A stretch of 64,000 nt of DNA from the NCBI GenBank assembly GCA_002478745.1, contig DLQI01000134.1:7906-71905 (forward strand). The letters are read 5' to 3'. The position numbers and the translations under genes were made by a program. This DNA is from Rhodobacteraceae bacterium UBA7436 (GTDB taxonomy: Bacteria; Pseudomonadota; Alphaproteobacteria; Rhodobacterales; Rhodobacteraceae). The notes beneath the pieces are model-generated. The model saw nothing but the letters and a program-made list of their open reading frames with translations. It ran no database searches and had not been told where the DNA came from. Positions 8,375 through 16,097 of this stretch are shown piece after piece. Positions within the stretch are counted from its first letter, which is position 1. Every line of letters starts with the position of its first letter.

Positions 8375-9001
8375 ATGTACCCCACTTCTAGAAATGAAAC
8401 TATTGCTGATGGGATCGTACACGCCCTATCCATTTCCTTGGGTCTCTATGGCGCCGTTTGGCTGTGGTGCTATTTGCCGATGTGGCGCACCACTGAAATG
8501 TCATGGGCTGTTGGCATCTACATTGTGATCATGGTCAGCGCGTTCACCGTTTCCGGCGTCTATCACATGACCCCAATTTCGGATTTGCGTGTGCGCCTGC
8601 GCCGTGCAGACCACGGTCTGATATTCTTGCGCATTGCCTCCAGCTATACACCGCTGGTTTTGGTCATAAACACGCCGTTCTCCTATGTCGTCTTGGCTGG
8701 GGTATGGATCGCTGCGCTAATCGGTTTCTTTTCCAAACTCGTGTTCTGGAAGGGCGAAGGCGGGTCCTCCCTCGCGCTATACTTTGCACTTAGCTGCGCG
8801 ATGTTCCTCTTGATTTGGCCGATGTGGCAACGCTTGGATCACACCTCGATCTGGTTATTATTGGGAGGTGGCGCGACCTACGGGATTGGAGCGATCTTTT
8901 ATTCACGCAAAACTATGCCCTATAGCTATCCAGTTTGGCACATCTTTGTAACGGCTGCATCGGCTGCATTCTTTGTCGCCATTGCCATCGCGATCCGCTA
9001 A
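8375..9001 (+). CDS. hemolysin III family membrane protein
   Basis: About 208 residues with roughly seven transmembrane helices. It begins YPTSRNETIADGIVHALSIS, the family opening with the conserved E and H. SGVYHMTP in the second helix region, DHGLIFLRIASSYTP and YPVWHIFVTAASAAFF carry the conserved metal-ligand-like Ser, His and Asp residues of the PAQR/hemolysin III fold. The biochemical role in bacteria is unsettled. ATG 8375 has AAAAGG eight bases before it; a GTG two codons earlier is possible. The stop abuts the convergent YigZ-like gene. Confidence 0.92.
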   Translation: MYPTSRNETIADGIVHALSISLGLYGAVWLWCYLPMWRTTEMSWAVGIYIVIMVSAFTVSGVYHMTPISDLRVRLRRADHGLIFLRIASSYTPLVLVINTPFSYVVLAGVWIAALIGFFSKLVFWKGEGGSSLALYFALSCAMFLLIWPMWQRLDHTSIWLLLGGGATYGIGAIFYSRKTMPYSYPVWHIFVTAASAAFFVAIAIAIR

Positions 9002-9352
9002 TTACAGCGCATCCAAATAGGCGCGCACACAGGTCTGCACATGGCGGAAACGATCACCACCCAAGTGCTTTCCTCCATACCAACGTGTCACAACGATCAA
9101 ATGATCGCTCAACCCCTCGCGCTCTAGCATCCGGACAATGATCATGCCCGCACCGCTTTCGCCGTCATCGCCTTTTAGCGCGCCAGTCGCAGACAGCTGC
9201 ACAGCCCATGTATTGTGGGTCGCTTTGGCATAGGCCTTGTCACGTTTCAAAAGCTTCAGGGCCGCGTCCACGCCCGCGCGGTCCGTCACCGGACAGCCAG
9301 AGACCGCATATTTGGACCCCTTGTCCGTCAAGATGTGGCCCAACATCTTCAT
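9002..9352 (-). CDS. YigZ/IMPACT family protein, N-terminal domain only
   Basis: 116 residues, all belonging to the UPF0029 (IMPACT N-terminal) domain. THNTWAVQL, the GDDGESGAGMIIVRMLE stretch and VVTRWYGGKHLGGDRFRH are the family's conserved blocks. Typical YigZ proteins have about 200 residues, with a second ferredoxin-like domain that is absent here. Function is unproven; the family is linked to translation and stress. It lies 3 bases after the stop of the M48 protease gene, so the two form an operon. Confidence 0.88.
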   Translation of the reverse strand: MKMLGHILTDKGSKYAVSGCPVTDRAGVDAALKLLKRDKAYAKATHNTWAVQLSATGALKGDDGESGAGMIIVRMLEREGLSDHLIVVTRWYGGKHLGGDRFRHVQTCVRAYLDAL

Positions 9353-9355
9353 TGC

Positions 9356-10072
9356 TTAAATCTCAGACAGCGCTTTTTGCACGACTTGTAGGCGTTCCTC
9401 ATTGGACGGGTGGGTGCCAAGAAAACGATCACCCGGATCTGGGATGCGTTTGATAAATTCCGACCCGATCACAGGTGAATACCCGCCCAAGGCCGTCAAT
9501 TTTGCACCAAGGTAATCCGCCTCAAGCTCATGGTCCTTGGAATATCCACGCGCCCCAAACTGCGCACCCAACTTCACAGCTTCTTCAACGCCGGCCGGAG
9601 CTGCCCCCGTCAATGTTGCAAGACCACCCAAAATCACAGCCCCCGCAACAGAGTTTTGTTTCTGGCGTCCAATGTGGTTCAAAATGTGGTGCGCACCTTC
9701 ATGCCCCATGACAAACGCCAATTCATCCGCATTGCTCGCATCCAAAATCAACTTTTGCGTAAAGGCGATAATAGGGCGCTTGTTCGCATCTAGTGTTTGA
9801 TAGGCGTTGGCCGGGCTGTTTGGGTTGCCATCAATGACGATCCGAAAATCACAATCCAAACCAGTCGTTTTGGTGCGGCACTCCCGTTCAATCACAGGCT
9901 CCATTGTGGTTGCCACGCGTGCAAAGGCCCGCTGGGCCTGTGCCGCTGAACTAAACCCAGAGGTCGTCGCTACCAAAGGGGCGGCGCCTGTGCTTGAGTC
10001 CGAAGTCGGCACCACGTCACAGGCCGCAACCAGCCCAAGCAAACCAAACCCAATCGCCATTCTCAGAAACAT
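9356..10072 (-). CDS. M48 family metalloprotease, lipoprotein
   Basis: 238 residues. The N-terminus is a lipoprotein signal with lipobox LVAAC (C18). The zinc motif HEGAH at residues 124-128 sits in FVMGHEGAHHILNH, and the third ligand glutamate is probably in KDHELEADYLG near residue 185. This is the periplasmic, BepA/YcaL-like branch of M48 peptidases, which act in outer-membrane protein quality control. The tail THPSNEERLQVVQ is also typical. It starts a short operon with the YigZ-like gene and is divergent from the aminotransferase gene. Confidence 0.92.
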   Translation of the reverse strand: MFLRMAIGFGLLGLVAACDVVPTSDSSTGAAPLVATTSGFSSAAQAQRAFARVATTMEPVIERECRTKTTGLDCDFRIVIDGNPNSPANAYQTLDANKRPIIAFTQKLILDASNADELAFVMGHEGAHHILNHIGRQKQNSVAGAVILGGLATLTGAAPAGVEEAVKLGAQFGARGYSKDHELEADYLGAKLTALGGYSPVIGSEFIKRIPDPGDRFLGTHPSNEERLQVVQKALSEI

Positions 10073-10246
10073 ACAAACCTCAAAATAGTGAACTCAGAAC
10101 CAGCTTAGCACTCAAAGAAACCCCTGACACCCCCGATCACGTCGTTATGTTCTGTCATGCAACCCGCAGCACAAGGTGCGTAAAATTTCACTATCAAAAA
10201 GACGACGCATTGATAAAGTCGCGGCACGAATAACGGGAGAAAACAC

Positions 10247-11110
10247 GTGGCCACTGGTACAAACATCAAAACCTACTTTGAGGGCGCATGGTACAATGAG
10301 GACAAACCCATTATGCGGGCCGCCGACCACGGGTCATGGTTGGGCACCACTGTGTTTGACGGCGCACGCTATTTTGACGGCGTGACACCAGACCTGCTGA
10401 CCCACTGCGAACGGATCAACCGATCCGCCAAGGCATTGATGATCGCGCCCACGATGGACCCAAACGATATGGTCAACGCAATTCAGGACGGGCTGAAATC
10501 ATACGACCCTACTGCGGCCGTCTACATCCGCCCCATGTACTGGGCCACCATTGGCGACGACACTGGGATTCTGCCCAGCCAAGATGAAACCGGTTTTGCC
10601 ATCTGCCTTGAACAGATCCCAATGGCCCCGCAAAATGCATCCACCACATTGACCCAGACACGGTTCCGCCGTCCCGTTCTGGCCGACAACGTGGTGAACG
10701 CAAAAGCGGGCTGCCTTTACCCCAACAACGCCCGCATGATCGCCGAAGCGCGCAGCAAAGGGTTCAAAAACGCACTTGTTGCGGATGCGTCAGGCAACGT
10801 GGCCGAAACCGCCAGCGCCAATGTCTTTATGGTGAAGGACGGCGAGGTGTTCACCCCAATTGCCAACGGCACCTTCCTTGCGGGCATCACCCGTGCGCGC
10901 CACATGAAACACATGCGTGAAAACGGCATGACGGTACATGAAAAAACGCTCACATTCGAGGATTTCCACGACGCAGACGAGGTGTTCCTAACGGGTAATA
11001 TGATGAAAATCACGCCCGTCACGGCCTTTGACGATACCCAATATGAAATCGGGAAAACCACAAATCAGGTGCGCGAAATGTATTGGGATTGGGCCGTCAG
11101 CGGCGGCTAA
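10247..11110 (+). CDS. branched-chain amino acid aminotransferase
   Basis: A 287-residue class IV PLP aminotransferase. The cofactor lysine is K153 in NVVNAKAGCLYPNN, and later blocks ASGNVAETASANVF and FLTGNMMKITPV fit the fold. It would interconvert leucine, isoleucine or valine with their 2-oxo acids using glutamate. Length is close to IlvE-type enzymes, although some paralogues are D-amino-acid or aminodeoxychorismate enzymes, so substrate is inferred. The GTG start at 10247 follows GGGAG. Confidence 0.87.
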   Translation: MATGTNIKTYFEGAWYNEDKPIMRAADHGSWLGTTVFDGARYFDGVTPDLLTHCERINRSAKALMIAPTMDPNDMVNAIQDGLKSYDPTAAVYIRPMYWATIGDDTGILPSQDETGFAICLEQIPMAPQNASTTLTQTRFRRPVLADNVVNAKAGCLYPNNARMIAEARSKGFKNALVADASGNVAETASANVFMVKDGEVFTPIANGTFLAGITRARHMKHMRENGMTVHEKTLTFEDFHDADEVFLTGNMMKITPVTAFDDTQYEIGKTTNQVREMYWDWAVSGG

Positions 11111-11215
11111 CCGCCCCTAAACACCTGACCCAAAAGAAAATCTAACATCTTCGCTCAATTGCGTTGCCACACCCCGCGCACTGCGCCACAATCACCATGT
11201 TGAATGGAGAATATC

Positions 11216-11671
11216 ATGCGTAAGTTTCTGGTCGTGCTGGATGACAGCCAAGAATGTTTGAACGCAATGCGTTTCGCCGCACTGCGTGCTGCCCACACGG
11301 GCGGCGGCGTCGAGGTTCTAGCGGTGATTCCGCCAGACGAATTCAATCACTGGATTGGCGTTGGGGCCGTGATGCGCGAAGAAGCGCGTGATCGCATCAA
11401 TGCGCATTTCGAAGTCTTTGCAAAATGGATGCGCGACAAACAACAAGTCGACCCTGAACTGGTGATCCGTGAGGGCGAAGCCGTCACTGAAATCATCGCG
11501 CAAATCGCTGACGACCCTGAGGTGGGTGTGCTGGTTCTGGGTGCCGGCGTCGGTAACAAAGGTCCCGGCCCTCTGGTGACTCAACTGACAAAAAGCGCGG
11601 GCACATTGCCGATCCCAATCACAATCGTCCCCGGCGACATCACCAAGGAAAAGCTTGAGGCGATTACATAG
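11216..11671 (+). CDS. universal stress protein (UspA family)
   Basis: 151 residues. KFLVVLDDSQECLNAMRFAA at the N-terminus and VLVLGAGVGNKGPGPLVTQL near the C-terminus give the nucleotide-binding alpha/beta fold with a G-x2-G-x9-G-like loop. TIVPGDI follows as the last strand. The Usp proteins respond to starvation and stress in the cytoplasm. The ATG at 11216 has GGAGAA just upstream; an in-frame ATG at 11204 is less likely. A small ORF follows after 8 bases. Confidence 0.88.
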   Translation: MRKFLVVLDDSQECLNAMRFAALRAAHTGGGVEVLAVIPPDEFNHWIGVGAVMREEARDRINAHFEVFAKWMRDKQQVDPELVIREGEAVTEIIAQIADDPEVGVLVLGAGVGNKGPGPLVTQLTKSAGTLPIPITIVPGDITKEKLEAIT

Positions 11672-11679
11672 GATTTTCC

Positions 11680-11913
11680 TTGGCACATAAAAACAAAGTC
11701 ATACGTTCGATTAACCTAGCGGGTGAATATATCTGTGTTGATATCTTCCTGCGTCCTGATGGGACATATGGTTTTGACGAATTCAGGCGCGATCCCGAGG
11801 ATCCAAATGGCTGGTTCAGCACAGGTCATTTTGGCGATCAGGTTTTCGGTGATGCTGACACGGCACTTATTAAAGCAAAAAGCTCTGTTCGCTGGCTATC
11901 GGGGCAGATGTAA
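11680..11913 (+). CDS. hypothetical protein, 77 residues
   Basis: I do not recognise a family. The protein is small, soluble and acidic in its middle (GFDEFRRDPEDPNGWFS), with alternating hydrophobics at the start (YICVDIFLRPDGTYGF) that suggest two beta-strands. The start is a TTG at 11680, with AGGA ten bases upstream. It follows uspA by 8 bases and may be read from its transcript. Composition is a little more AT-rich than the neighbours. Confidence 0.55.
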   Translation: MAHKNKVIRSINLAGEYICVDIFLRPDGTYGFDEFRRDPEDPNGWFSTGHFGDQVFGDADTALIKAKSSVRWLSGQM

Positions 11914-11951
11914 ATGGCTGCCTCCCTCATGGCGGATCGAAGAGAATAGAT

Positions 11952-12452
11952 ATGTTTGAACGGTTATTCAGGAAGAAGCGTTTCAAGTATAAGTGCGATG
12001 AGTGTCAGGAATATCACGTGGGGTCGCCATCCTTTAGCATGAAGCACCCTACTTCTTTCTTTGATGTTCCCGAAACTGAGAGAAATGATCGCGTTCAATA
12101 TAACGACGATCTTTGCATGATAACCCCACGTGAGAACGACACGACTGAAGACCCAATTTATTACATCAGGTGCATTCTAGAAATCCCAATTAAAGGAGCA
12201 TCCGAACCTTTTATGTGGGGTGTGTGGATAACCCAGTCGAAAGAAAACTTCGAAAGATACATTGAGACCTTTGAAGCAAATCAGTCGAATGAAAAGAGCT
12301 CCGGATGGCTACTAGTGGACTTACCATTCTATAACAACGCTCGGACTGGCGAACCACTTACCCATCTTGAATGCGAAGTACATTGGGGCCCAAAAGGCCA
12401 AAGACCAAAAGTAAGCTTGTGGGAAAACAGCCATCAATTAGCTGTTGATTAA
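11952..12452 (+). CDS. DUF2199 domain-containing protein
   Basis: 166 residues. The N-terminal CDECQEYH (C16, C19) is the zinc-finger-like opening of DUF2199. Next come the conserved RVQYNDDLCMI, the IRCILEIPI strand and MWGVWITQSKENFERYIE. No biochemical function is known for this family. Base composition is visibly more AT-rich than the surrounding core genes, and the gene stands alone with a 426-base gap after it, so lateral acquisition is possible. Confidence 0.82.
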   Translation: MFERLFRKKRFKYKCDECQEYHVGSPSFSMKHPTSFFDVPETERNDRVQYNDDLCMITPRENDTTEDPIYYIRCILEIPIKGASEPFMWGVWITQSKENFERYIETFEANQSNEKSSGWLLVDLPFYNNARTGEPLTHLECEVHWGPKGQRPKVSLWENSHQLAVD

Positions 12453-12554
12453 CTCACGGGTATCAATTGGAAGCAAGCAGCCAAAATTGCAAAACAAACG
12501 AAGGTCGCATGTCAAAATTCAACAAAACTGACCTAAGGAATCCAGTTAGTGGCT

Positions 12555-12568
12555 GTAGGGCGGGGTTC
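12555..12568 (+). repeat. Partial copy of the GTAGGGCGGGGTTC repeat
   Basis: GTAGGGCGGGGTTC here is identical to 49396-49409 in the REP-like hairpin after sucB. The partner arm of the hairpin is missing, so this looks like a degenerate half-copy. Confidence 0.45.
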
Positions 12569-12617
12569 CCTAACCAACAGTTAATCGTCCCCCACAAATG
12601 TTAACAAAACCCAAAAC

Positions 12618-12633
12618 TTAACAAATCGTTAAC
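12618..12633 (+). promoter_or_regulatory. Candidate CtrA binding site
   Basis: TTAACAAATCGTTAAC matches the alphaproteobacterial CtrA consensus TTAA-N7-TTAAC exactly. It lies about 245 bases before nfuA and just before a palindrome array. CtrA control of this gene is an inference. Confidence 0.45.
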
Positions 12634-12649
12634 GCTCCTCTTGTTCTGA

Positions 12650-12785
12650 AACTGTACAATTCAGACTCCAAACTGTGCAGTTCGCCCAAAACCGCCCTAA
12701 AACGCGGATTCTACACGGCTCAAACTGTACAGATCACAGGGCCAACTGCACAGTTTCGCGCATAAATGCCAACGCACTGTGCGTT
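12650..12785. promoter_or_regulatory. Operator-like palindrome array upstream of nfuA
   Basis: Four related 12-mers are AACTGTACAATT (12650), AACTGTGCAGTT (12671), AACTGTACAGAT (12723) and AACTGCACAGTT (12744). A perfect dyad AACGCACTGTGCGTT follows at 12771-12785. The 12-mers form two pairs, each with starts 21 bases apart, which is two turns of the helix. This is the layout expected for cooperative binding of a dimeric regulator. I cannot name the regulator. Confidence 0.5.
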
Positions 12786-12878
12786 AACCCACCGACCCAC
12801 CCAACTTAGAATGATTCCAAACCTTGACTTGGGGGGCATCAGACCGCATATCAATAGCAACCCCGAGGAGGCATTAAT

Positions 12879-13442
12879 ATGTTCATTCAAACAGAATCCA
12901 CACCGAACCCAGCAACGCTAAAATTCTTGCCGGGCCAGACCGTTTTGGAAATGGGCACTGCAGATTTCCCAACAGCAGACACCAGCGACGCCTCCCCTCT
13001 TGCCCAACGCATTTTCGCTGTTGAAGGCGTGAGCGGCGTGTTCTTTGGCACCGATTTTGTAACAGTGACAAAGGCGGATGCCGTAGATTGGGATCATATC
13101 AAACCAGCATTGCTTGGTGCGATTATGGAGCATTTTCAATCAGGTAGCCCTGTTATGGCTGGCGATCACCAACCTGCATCTGGTCACGCCGAACACACAG
13201 GTGAAGACGGCGCAATCGTGGGTCAGATCAAAGAGCTGCTCGACAGCCGCGTGCGTCCTGCCGTGGCCCAAGACGGCGGTGACATCACATTCCACGGCTT
13301 TGATCGCGGCGTTGTTTACCTTCATATGCAAGGCGCATGTGCCGGTTGCCCATCGTCCACATTAACGTTGAAAATGGGCATCGAAAACCTTCTGCGCCAT
13401 TACATTCCAGAAGTGACCGAAGTGCGCCCAGTCGCCGTTTAA
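12879..13442 (+). CDS. NifU family iron-sulfur cluster carrier (Nfu type)
   Basis: 187 residues. The N-terminal Nfu_N domain opens MFIQTESTPNPATLKFLPG. The C-terminal NifU domain carries the cluster-binding CxxC at C154 and C157 (GACAGCPSSTLTLK) after VRPAVAQDGGDITF. Proteins of this layout take a 4Fe-4S cluster from the scaffold and deliver it to target enzymes; SdhB, RimO and other Fe-S proteins are encoded nearby in this window. GGAGG precedes the ATG. An operator-like array and a CtrA-type box lie upstream, and a hairpin terminator follows. Confidence 0.93.
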   Translation: MFIQTESTPNPATLKFLPGQTVLEMGTADFPTADTSDASPLAQRIFAVEGVSGVFFGTDFVTVTKADAVDWDHIKPALLGAIMEHFQSGSPVMAGDHQPASGHAEHTGEDGAIVGQIKELLDSRVRPAVAQDGGDITFHGFDRGVVYLHMQGACAGCPSSTLTLKMGIENLLRHYIPEVTEVRPVAV

Positions 13443-13474
13443 ATCATGTTTTTAAACGATAATAATTCAAGATC

Positions 13475-13505
13475 ACCGTCCAAATCTGGGCGGTTTTCTT
13501 GTTTT
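13475..13505 (+). terminator. Rho-independent terminator after nfuA
   Basis: ACCGTCCA (13475-13482) pairs with TGGGCGGT (13487-13494) with one G-T wobble across AATC, followed by TTTCTTGTTTT. It lies just before the tsaB start, separating the two transcripts. Confidence 0.75.
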
Positions 13506-13535
13506 ACAGCCCTGCCCCAGAAAGGTGGTTGTTAA

Positions 13536-14120
13536 GTGGAAAAACCTCTCATCCTTGCCTTTGACACCTCCGGCCCATACTGCGCCGCCGCTTTGTTGTC
13601 CGGCGACGCTGTCATCACGCAAACCGTCGAAGAAATGAAAAAGGGCCAAGCAGAGCGGCTGATGTTTCTCCTCGAAGAACTGCTGCAATTACATGGGCTT
13701 GCCTACGCAGACCTTGATGCACTTGCCGTTGGAACCGGTCCCGGTAACTTCACCGGTATCCGCATCGGCGTGTCAGCCGCACGCGGCCTTGCCCTTGGCC
13801 TTGGCATCCCAGCCTACGGCGTGAACGGTTTTGAACAACGCGCTATTCTGAACCCATCTGCGACAGTCCACAGCATCGCGGCACCCCGTGAACAACGTTA
13901 TGTCCGCGACGCCTCTGGCGCGGCAATCATTTCTGGTGAAGCGTTTGAATCCAAAGGATATCCTACCCCGACTGACCCAACCCCAGACGCACTTGCCGCC
14001 AGCGTTGCATTGGCTGCACGTGCACGTTTCCCAAACCCAACCCTCGCGCCTGCCCCTTATTATCTCAAGGCCCCCGACGCGGCCCCATCCAAAATTGCAG
14101 CACCTACGATTTTGTCATGA
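13536..14120 (+). CDS. tsaB: tRNA threonylcarbamoyladenosine biosynthesis protein TsaB
   Basis: 194 residues of the ASKHA fold. LILAFDTSGPYCAAAL is the first strand pair. VGTGPGNFTGIRIGVSAARG near residue 67 is the TsaB signature. It partners TsaD and TsaE to form t6A at position 37 of ANN-decoding tRNAs. It is a little shorter than the 231-residue E. coli protein. The GTG start at 13536 follows AGGTGG. The stop overlaps the rimI-like start as ATGA, the usual tsaB-rimI pair. Confidence 0.94.
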   Translation: MEKPLILAFDTSGPYCAAALLSGDAVITQTVEEMKKGQAERLMFLLEELLQLHGLAYADLDALAVGTGPGNFTGIRIGVSAARGLALGLGIPAYGVNGFEQRAILNPSATVHSIAAPREQRYVRDASGAAIISGEAFESKGYPTPTDPTPDALAASVALAARARFPNPTLAPAPYYLKAPDAAPSKIAAPTILS

Positions 14121-14521
14121 CACCCAGTGAGTTAAGCCAAATTCACAGTGCCGCATTCACTATGTCCCGCCCATGGTCGGCCCAAGAATTTGAAGAGCTT
14201 CTGCGCAACAAACACACCCACCTCTTTACCTGCACACAGGGTTTCGCCTTGGTCCAAGTCATTGCAGGCGAAGCAGAACTTTTGACCATATCAGTTCACC
14301 CTGACGCCCAAGGCAAAGGCGCAGGTGGCACGTTAATGTCAAAGTGGATGTCATCCGTAGACGCAGACGAGGCATTCCTAGAAGTCGCCGCAGACAACCA
14401 TGCCGCCAGACATCTTTACGAGGCACATGGATTCGCAGGCGTCGCACACCGTTCCGCCTATTATGCCCGAGATTTAGGCGGTTCCGTCGACGCAATCATC
14501 ATGCGTAGAGCCCTGAAATAG
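14117..14521 (+). CDS. rimI: GNAT family N-acetyltransferase, RimI-like
   Basis: 134 residues of a single GNAT domain. LLTISVHPDAQGKGAGGTLM is the acetyl-CoA binding motif A, and FLEVAADNHAARHLYEAHGF is motif B. In most bacteria the gene fused or coupled to tsaB encodes RimI, which acetylates the N-terminus of ribosomal protein S18 and other proteins. The assignment to RimI rests on family and on the four-base overlap with tsaB. Confidence 0.85.
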   Translation: MTPSELSQIHSAAFTMSRPWSAQEFEELLRNKHTHLFTCTQGFALVQVIAGEAELLTISVHPDAQGKGAGGTLMSKWMSSVDADEAFLEVAADNHAARHLYEAHGFAGVAHRSAYYARDLGGSVDAIIMRRALK

Positions 14522-14712
14522 CGCTAGAACATAAGAATCTCCCAATACCTTACGTCATGGTAGAAAAAGCGGTTGACCCTGACTGCCCACTACGGCCTAA
14601 TTTGAATCTGATCTAAGCATTCTGCATGCTTACGATGGGCCGAGCGGGTTAATCAAAATGGTTCACTCCCCAGTTCTGGCGGTCCCAAAACAAAACGTGG
14701 GAGAACAACCTG

Positions 14713-15708
14713 ATGAAACTTATGCATAAATTCCTAGGCGCTGCTGCCGGTATCGCATTAACGGCTGGTGCCGCTGCTGCCGACCCAGCATTGATTTTTG
14801 ACCTTGGTGGTAAATTTGACAAATCGTTCAACGAAGCTGCCTTTTCCGGCGCGCAACGTTGGGCAGAAGAGACTGGCGGCAAGTTCGCTGAGATCGAACT
14901 GCAATCAGACGCGCAACGTGAGCAAGCACTGCGTCGCTTTGCTGAAGCTGGCGCAAACCCGATCGTAATGGCTGGTTTCGCATTCGGTGACGCATTAGGC
15001 CAAGTAGCTGTTGATTATCCAGACACAAAATTCACAATCATCGATATGGTTGTTGATGCACCAAACGTACGCTCTGTTGTCTTCAACGAGCACGAAGGTT
15101 CATACCTTGTTGGCATGATGGCTGCACAAGCGTCCAAATCTGGCACAGTATCCTTCGTTGGCGGCATGGACATCCCATTGATCCGTCGCTTTGCTTGTGG
15201 CTATGCCCAAGGCGTAAAAGCAGTGAACCCAGACGCGACAGTGATTTCCAACATGACCGGCACAACCGGCGCAGCATGGAATGACCCGGTAAAAGGTTCT
15301 GAGATCACAAAAGCACAAATCAGCCAAGGGTCTGACGTTGTATTTGCTGCTGCTGGTGGCACAGGCGTTGGTGTGTTGCAAACTGCTGCAGATGAGAAAA
15401 TCCTCTCAATCGGCGTTGATTCAAACCAAAACTACCTACACTCAGGCCAAGTTTTGACATCAATGCTTAAGCGCGTCGACAATGCCGTATTCTCTGCATT
15501 CACAGACGGTGTTGACATGGAAACTGGCTTCTCAGTCATGGGTCTAACAAACGGTGGCGTGGGCTATGCAATGGACGAGCACAACGCGTCCCTCGTATCA
15601 GCTGACATGAAAGCTACTGTAGAAGCCGCCTCTGCACAGATCGCTTCAGGCGAGATTGCCGTACATGACTACATGTCAGACGACAGCTGCCCAGCACTGA
15701 CGTTCTAA
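14713..15708 (+). CDS. BMP family ABC transporter substrate-binding protein
   Basis: 331 residues. The signal peptide ends about AAAAD (residue 23). The mature protein begins PALIFDLGGKFDKSFNEAAF, the hallmark of the BMP/PnrA-like family that binds nucleosides, with GGMDIPLIRRFACGYAQGVK further in. It starts an operon with an NTF2-like gene, a double ATPase and two permeases. Nucleoside or purine uptake is the likely role. GGGAGAA lies upstream of the ATG; M4 is an alternative start. Confidence 0.93.
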   Translation: MKLMHKFLGAAAGIALTAGAAAADPALIFDLGGKFDKSFNEAAFSGAQRWAEETGGKFAEIELQSDAQREQALRRFAEAGANPIVMAGFAFGDALGQVAVDYPDTKFTIIDMVVDAPNVRSVVFNEHEGSYLVGMMAAQASKSGTVSFVGGMDIPLIRRFACGYAQGVKAVNPDATVISNMTGTTGAAWNDPVKGSEITKAQISQGSDVVFAAAGGTGVGVLQTAADEKILSIGVDSNQNYLHSGQVLTSMLKRVDNAVFSAFTDGVDMETGFSVMGLTNGGVGYAMDEHNASLVSADMKATVEAASAQIASGEIAVHDYMSDDSCPALTF

Positions 15709-15743
15709 TCAAACCTTAACGTACCAAAAGAAAGCCCCAAGCC

Positions 15744-16097
15744 ATGACCGAATGTATTCACACACTTTTCTCGGCTTGGGGCGCACCCACCGCCGACGAG
15801 CGCGCATCAGCAACTGACGCAGCCATCGGCCCAGATTTTTGCTATAGCGATCCACGGACACCTGCGCCGATCACGGACCGCGATGACTATATTAACTACA
15901 TCAAAATGTTTGCTGAAATGGCCCCTGGCGCCGAAGCCAAGGTCGTAAACATTTCCGAACGCGACGGCAGCGCACGCGCAACTGTCGAATTTGGAATGCC
16001 CAACATGCCAGCACAGCGCGGCCAATATTTCATCGATATCAAAGATGGAAAAATTGCGCGCATCGTAGGATATGCAGGCATGGGAGAGCCTTCTTGA
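15744..16097 (+). CDS. NTF2-like (SnoaL-type) small protein
   Basis: 117 residues with the NTF2-like pattern. There is a helical start (TLFSAWGAPTADERASATDA), a central YSDPRTPAPITDRDDYINYI, and strands near the end (YFIDIKDGKIARIVGYAGM). Such folds serve as small enzymes or binding proteins. It lies 35 bases after the BMP gene, and its stop overlaps the ATPase TTG start by 4 bases, so it belongs to the transporter operon. Its role there is unknown. Confidence 0.75.
   Translation: MTECIHTLFSAWGAPTADERASATDAAIGPDFCYSDPRTPAPITDRDDYINYIKMFAEMAPGAEAKVVNISERDGSARATVEFGMPNMPAQRGQYFIDIKDGKIARIVGYAGMGEPS

Larger units (their letters stand above)
12453..12878. other. 426-base intergenic region rich in palindromes
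   Basis: The region has no convincing ORF or RNA gene. It holds a 14-base fragment of the GTAGGGCGGGGTTC repeat (12555-12568), a CtrA-type TTAA-N7-TTAAC box (12618-12633) and five short palindromes (12650-12785) ahead of nfuA. It is unusually long for this compact window. Confidence 0.7.

Noticed and set aside
12650..12785. Lux box or Irr/RirA site reading of the nfuA upstream array
   Set aside because: The 12-base AACTGTRCAGTT palindrome is too short for a lux box and lacks the TTCTAAA/TTTAGAA (Irr) or TGA-N9-TCA (RirA) patterns.
14556..14615. 19-codon ORF before the BMP gene
   Set aside because: Too short, no ribosome site, no leader-peptide-like codon run.
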